Positions 61,125-64,000 of a DNA stretch of 64,000 bases are shown piece by piece. Each line of letters starts with the position of its first letter. The stretch's first letter is position 1. A model generated the notes under the pieces. That model saw nothing but the letters and a program-made list of their open reading frames with translations, was not told where the DNA came from and ran no database searches. The translations under genes and the position numbers were made by a program. This DNA comes from Anaeromyces robustus (Eukaryota; Neocallimastigomycota; Neocallimastigomycetes; Neocallimastigales; Neocallimastigaceae): NCBI GenBank assembly GCA_002104895.1, contig MCFG01000147.1, positions 80,619 through 144,618 of the forward strand, in the 5' to 3' direction.

Positions 61125-61463
61125 TTAGCAATATAGGATTGGATTTTTAACCCCACCCTTTTTTCCTTTAGTTTTATCAGCAGTGAATATCTTACCAATT
61201 TTTTTATTATCTTTTACTCTAACACAGTCAGTAAATAATTCTGTTAAATGTGTTGATAGTTTTCCCGTACACATGTAATTAGTTTTACAATTTTCTGTAA
61301 TCAGATAACCTTTTATATATTCACCATTTTTTTCAACAGGTACTATAGCGTAATATTTACTTTTAGTTGCCATTTCCATAAAAACCCCACCAATATTAAT
61401 AAATCTTCCATTAGTAACAGATAAAATTAAAGAAATGACAACTAAGAATAAGTAAAATTTCAT
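61125..61463 (-). CDS. Small secreted Cys-containing protein, unknown function
   Basis: 112-residue protein. Residues 1-19 form a clear signal peptide (MKFYLFLVVISLILSVTNG), leaving a basic mature protein of about 93 residues with four cysteines (NCKTNYMC, DC and a C-terminal YC), which would allow two disulphides, and a Lys/Gly-rich stretch (DKTKGKKGG). Not recognised. It fits the general profile of small secreted proteins of anaerobic fungi, but no enzyme motif is seen. The ATG is preceded on the minus strand by an A-rich leader, with a TATATATATATAAA run about 45-60 bases upstream that could be its TATA element. It is convergent with the subtilase. Confidence 0.75.
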   Translation of the reverse strand: MKFYLFLVVISLILSVTNGRFINIGGVFMEMATKSKYYAIVPVEKNGEYIKGYLITENCKTNYMCTGKLSTHLTELFTDCVRVKDNKKIGKIFTADKTKGKKGGVKNPILYC

Positions 61464-61788
61464 CTTTTTTTATTGTAATTTTATCAAACAGTATTATAAA
61501 AACAGTTGGTTTATATATATATATGAGTAGTAAATCTTTTATTAGTTATTTATTTATTTATTTTTTGTATTAGGATTTATTTATTTATTTTTTTTATTTT
61601 GCTTTATTTTTGTTTTTTAAAAAAAAAGAGTAAATAAATAGAAAATTTTCAACTATTTATATATTTTTTTAAAATTAAAAAGAATTAATTTTAATATATT
61701 ATATAAAATATAATAATTTATTCATTAATTTATTTTAATAATTTATTACATAAAAAAAATTATGAATGAAGTCATATTAATTCAATTT

Positions 61789-61856
61789 AATCAGTTTTAT
61801 TTTGTTTTATTTATATATATGTAAATATATATAAATAAAACAAAATAAAACTGATT
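61789..61856. repeat. Perfect 32-bp inverted repeat with 4-base loop
   Basis: The arm 61789-61820 (starts AATCAGTTTTATTTTGTTTT) is exactly complementary to 61825-61856, around the loop GTAA. It lies about 330 bases upstream of the start codon of the minus-strand secreted-protein gene. The length, perfect complementarity and tight loop exceed what is expected from low-complexity sequence alone. Confidence 0.92.
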
Positions 61857-62532
61857 TTTGAAGAATTACAAAGCTTAAATATTAATAATAAATTTTTTTA
61901 ATGAAAAATTTTATAAATATTTTTATGGAATATTTTAATATATTCAAATATTTAAAAGTATAAATTCAATTTTTATATTATTAAATTGGATTTATGGTAG
62001 ATGTAACAAGTATTCTATTTTTTTTTCTTAAAAAAGAATGAAAATGATAACAATGAGATGAGTGTTACAGGAAATTTAAAATTTTAATTTTTTAATGATT
62101 ATAAAATAATTAAATAATATTTTTCAGGTAAGCTAAATATTTTTCATTCAAAAAAAATTTTATCTAAATATAATTAAAAATTTCTTAAAAAAAAAAAAAA
62201 AGAATTATTTACAAAAATCTATTTTATTTTTTTTTTGTAACATAATAATAATATATTATTTAAATATATATAAATAAATAAAAAAAAAGAATTGTTTAAT
62301 ATAATTAGAAAATATTTGTTAATATATTGTAATTATTAGAATAATAAAATTTATATAAAATAAAATAAGACTTTGATCAATGATCAATTCATTAAGTTAT
62401 TTTTTATTTTCGTTAAAAAAAATTATTTTTTAAAAAATTTTTTAACAGTTTATAATAGTTTAATGAAATATGTTTAAATCATAAATATATAAATATCAAT
62501 GATAATTAATTATGAATAAACAATTTATAAAT

Positions 62533-62684
62533 AAAATTTGAAGAATCCATACTTCTTTGAGAATCTAGCTACCTAAAGGAGTAATCGCTAACAGTATTTA
62601 AGTAGAGGACTAGCAAAGAAAGATGGATATCCCTGACATTAGTTTTAAAGTTATCTAGCTGAAAATTCAGACTATCTAATAACT
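62533..62684. other. Base-richer island of unknown nature (possible ncRNA or coding relic)
   Basis: About 150 bases of clearly more mixed composition. On the plus strand all frames are short and the island is followed by a run of nine T, as at a Pol III terminator, but no tRNA, U6 or SRP hallmark was found. On the minus strand one frame is open for about 37 codons (LDSLNFQLDNFKTNVRDIHL...) before TAG, so a decayed exon is an alternative. Neither can be decided here. Confidence 0.35.
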
Positions 62685-63227
62685 TTTTTTTTAATTGATA
62701 TTAATATAATAATTATAATTTATGTCATTATATTAAATAATGATAACTTTTAAAATATAAAACAATTATTAATATAATTATTTACAATAAAAAAAGTATA
62801 AAATAAAAGAAGAATACAGAAAGAATAATTCTATTTTATTATTAATATTAATTAATAAAATCTTTTATTAATATCTTATTTTAATTTTTTTTTTTTTATT
62901 TGTAAATAATTATACTTTTTTATAACTATATATATAATTACATTAATAATAATTTATCAAATACTGGATTAGTACAAAAATTAATTAATTAAGAAAAAGT
63001 TAATATATTTTAATTTAATCAATAAAAATTTTTTCATTGGTTCACGAAAATATAATTTGTAACTGTACTCATTAAAAAAAAAAAAAAAAAAAAAAAAGTT
63101 TAATATTTAATATTTAACATTTATACAATATAAAATAATTATAATAAATATTTTATTTTATTACTATTTTGTTTTATTTTATTGATTAATATTTATTGTT
63201 TTTATTAATGAATATATGAATTTTTTT

Positions 63228-63285
63228 TTAATCTACCTGGTAGCCCCATCAAAGATCTTATAATCATTGAAAGTCTTTTTCTTTT
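63228..63285. other. Short base-richer island of unknown nature
   Basis: Contains CTACCTGGTAGCCCCATCAA on the plus strand. On the minus strand it reads MIIRSLMGLPGR in one frame, which looks protein-like but is too short to identify. It could be a fragment of a dead gene or of a mobile element. Confidence 0.3.
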
Positions 63286-64000
63286 TTATTATTAATTTTC
63301 TCTTACATAGTTGTAAAATGATTCAATAAATTTTATATTTAATTTATTATATTATATTGTAACAACATGTAATTAATTTAAATAATTTACAAATTTTCTG
63401 TCAATACATAGGCTACCTTTTTTATTTTAATATTTTTACTATTTTTAGTATAAAGTCATATATAATAAATCTTATTTATTATCGTTTTGGTAATTTGAAA
63501 TTTGAGATTTTAAAAGATCATTTATCTGTATAATATTATTTCCTTAATTGTTATAATTAGAGATTCATTTTTTAATAGATTTATTTACCATTAAATATAA
63601 ATAAAAGAAGTTTCAATTCTTTTTTTTAATTTAAATATTTTTAAAAATTATAATAAAAAAAAATTTTTTTTTATGAATTATTATTATTTTTAATTTATAA
63701 AATAAAATATTAAATAAAATATTTGATAGATAATTTATTTTATTTAAAATCTTTATGGAAACTTATTAATTATTTTATAATCACATTAATTTATTCATTT
63801 AATGAAAAAAAAAATTTTTTTATCAATGTAGTTATCTTTAATTTTAATAATAATTTATATATCAAATTAAAATATCTTTTATGAATTAATCATTAATTTA
63901 TATTGTTTAATTTGTAGAATTAAGAACGTTATTCTACAATTAATTCTTTGTATTCCACAATTTTTATATTTTATTATTTTATATTTATTTATTATCTTTT

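Larger units (their letters stand above)
61857..64000. other. AT-rich spacer to the end of the window, with two base-richer islands
   Basis: No gene recognised. Two short stretches stand out from the AT-rich flanks: 62533-62684 (mixed composition, followed by a T run) and 63228-63280 (contains CTACCTGGTAGCCCCATC). Otherwise homopolymers and short AT repeats, including an A run at 63074-63097. Confidence 0.6.

Overview
The window looks like nuclear DNA of an anaerobic gut fungus (Neocallimastigomycota, Piromyces/Neocallimastix type). This is inferred from extremely AT-rich spacers full of A/T microsatellites, Asn- and Lys-rich proteins with poly-Asn runs, short AT-rich GT-AG introns, and the gene content: a tiny-macrocysts-like membrane protein, a secreted subtilase carrying a chitin-binding-like module, a bacterial-style NRPS and small Cys-rich secreted proteins. 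No tRNA, rRNA, CRISPR array or intact transposon was recognised.

Layout. 1-5824: spacer with microsatellites and hairpins. 5825-14924 (+): one gene of 32 small exons (31 GT-AG introns by hand, total CDS 3687 nt, in frame throughout) encoding a ~1228-residue multipass membrane protein of probable TmcB/TmcC type. 14925-19803: spacer ending in a ~245-bp AAAAT pentanucleotide tract. 19804-34406 (+): an intronless tetramodular non-ribosomal peptide synthetase, C-A-T-C-A-T-C-A-T-C-A-T-C, broken in this sequence by three one-base frameshifts and one in-frame TAA. 36863-37840 (+): basic secretory protein (BSP) family metallopeptidase. 38849-40114 (-): unidentified multipass membrane protein. 42578-43154 (+): decayed coding fragments, one with a Cys/His zinc-binding signature interrupted by a perfect 24-bp hairpin. 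44253-44906 (-): single-pass Cys-rich surface protein. 48530-53164 (+): full-size ABCB (MDR-type) exporter. 53165-56794: spacer with tandem duplications and a 15-bp repeat array. 56795-59725 (+): secreted subtilase with a frameshifted C-terminal tail continuing to about 59987. 61125-61463 (-): 112-residue secreted protein. 61464-64000: spacer with a perfect 32-bp palindrome and two base-richer islands of unknown nature.

The NRPS is the most striking object. Its first module has a degenerate condensation motif (HRIIADE) and an adenylation pocket with Gly where the Asp that holds the alpha-amino group normally sits, so it may load a non-amino acid or be dead. Modules 2-4 carry intact motifs, modules 2 and 3 share a 254-bp segment with only two differences, and a terminal condensation-like domain replaces a thioesterase. 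The ABCB exporter about 14 kb downstream could export a product and the BSP peptidase lies between, but a functional link is only inference. Exon boundaries, domain limits and specificity residues were worked out by eye.
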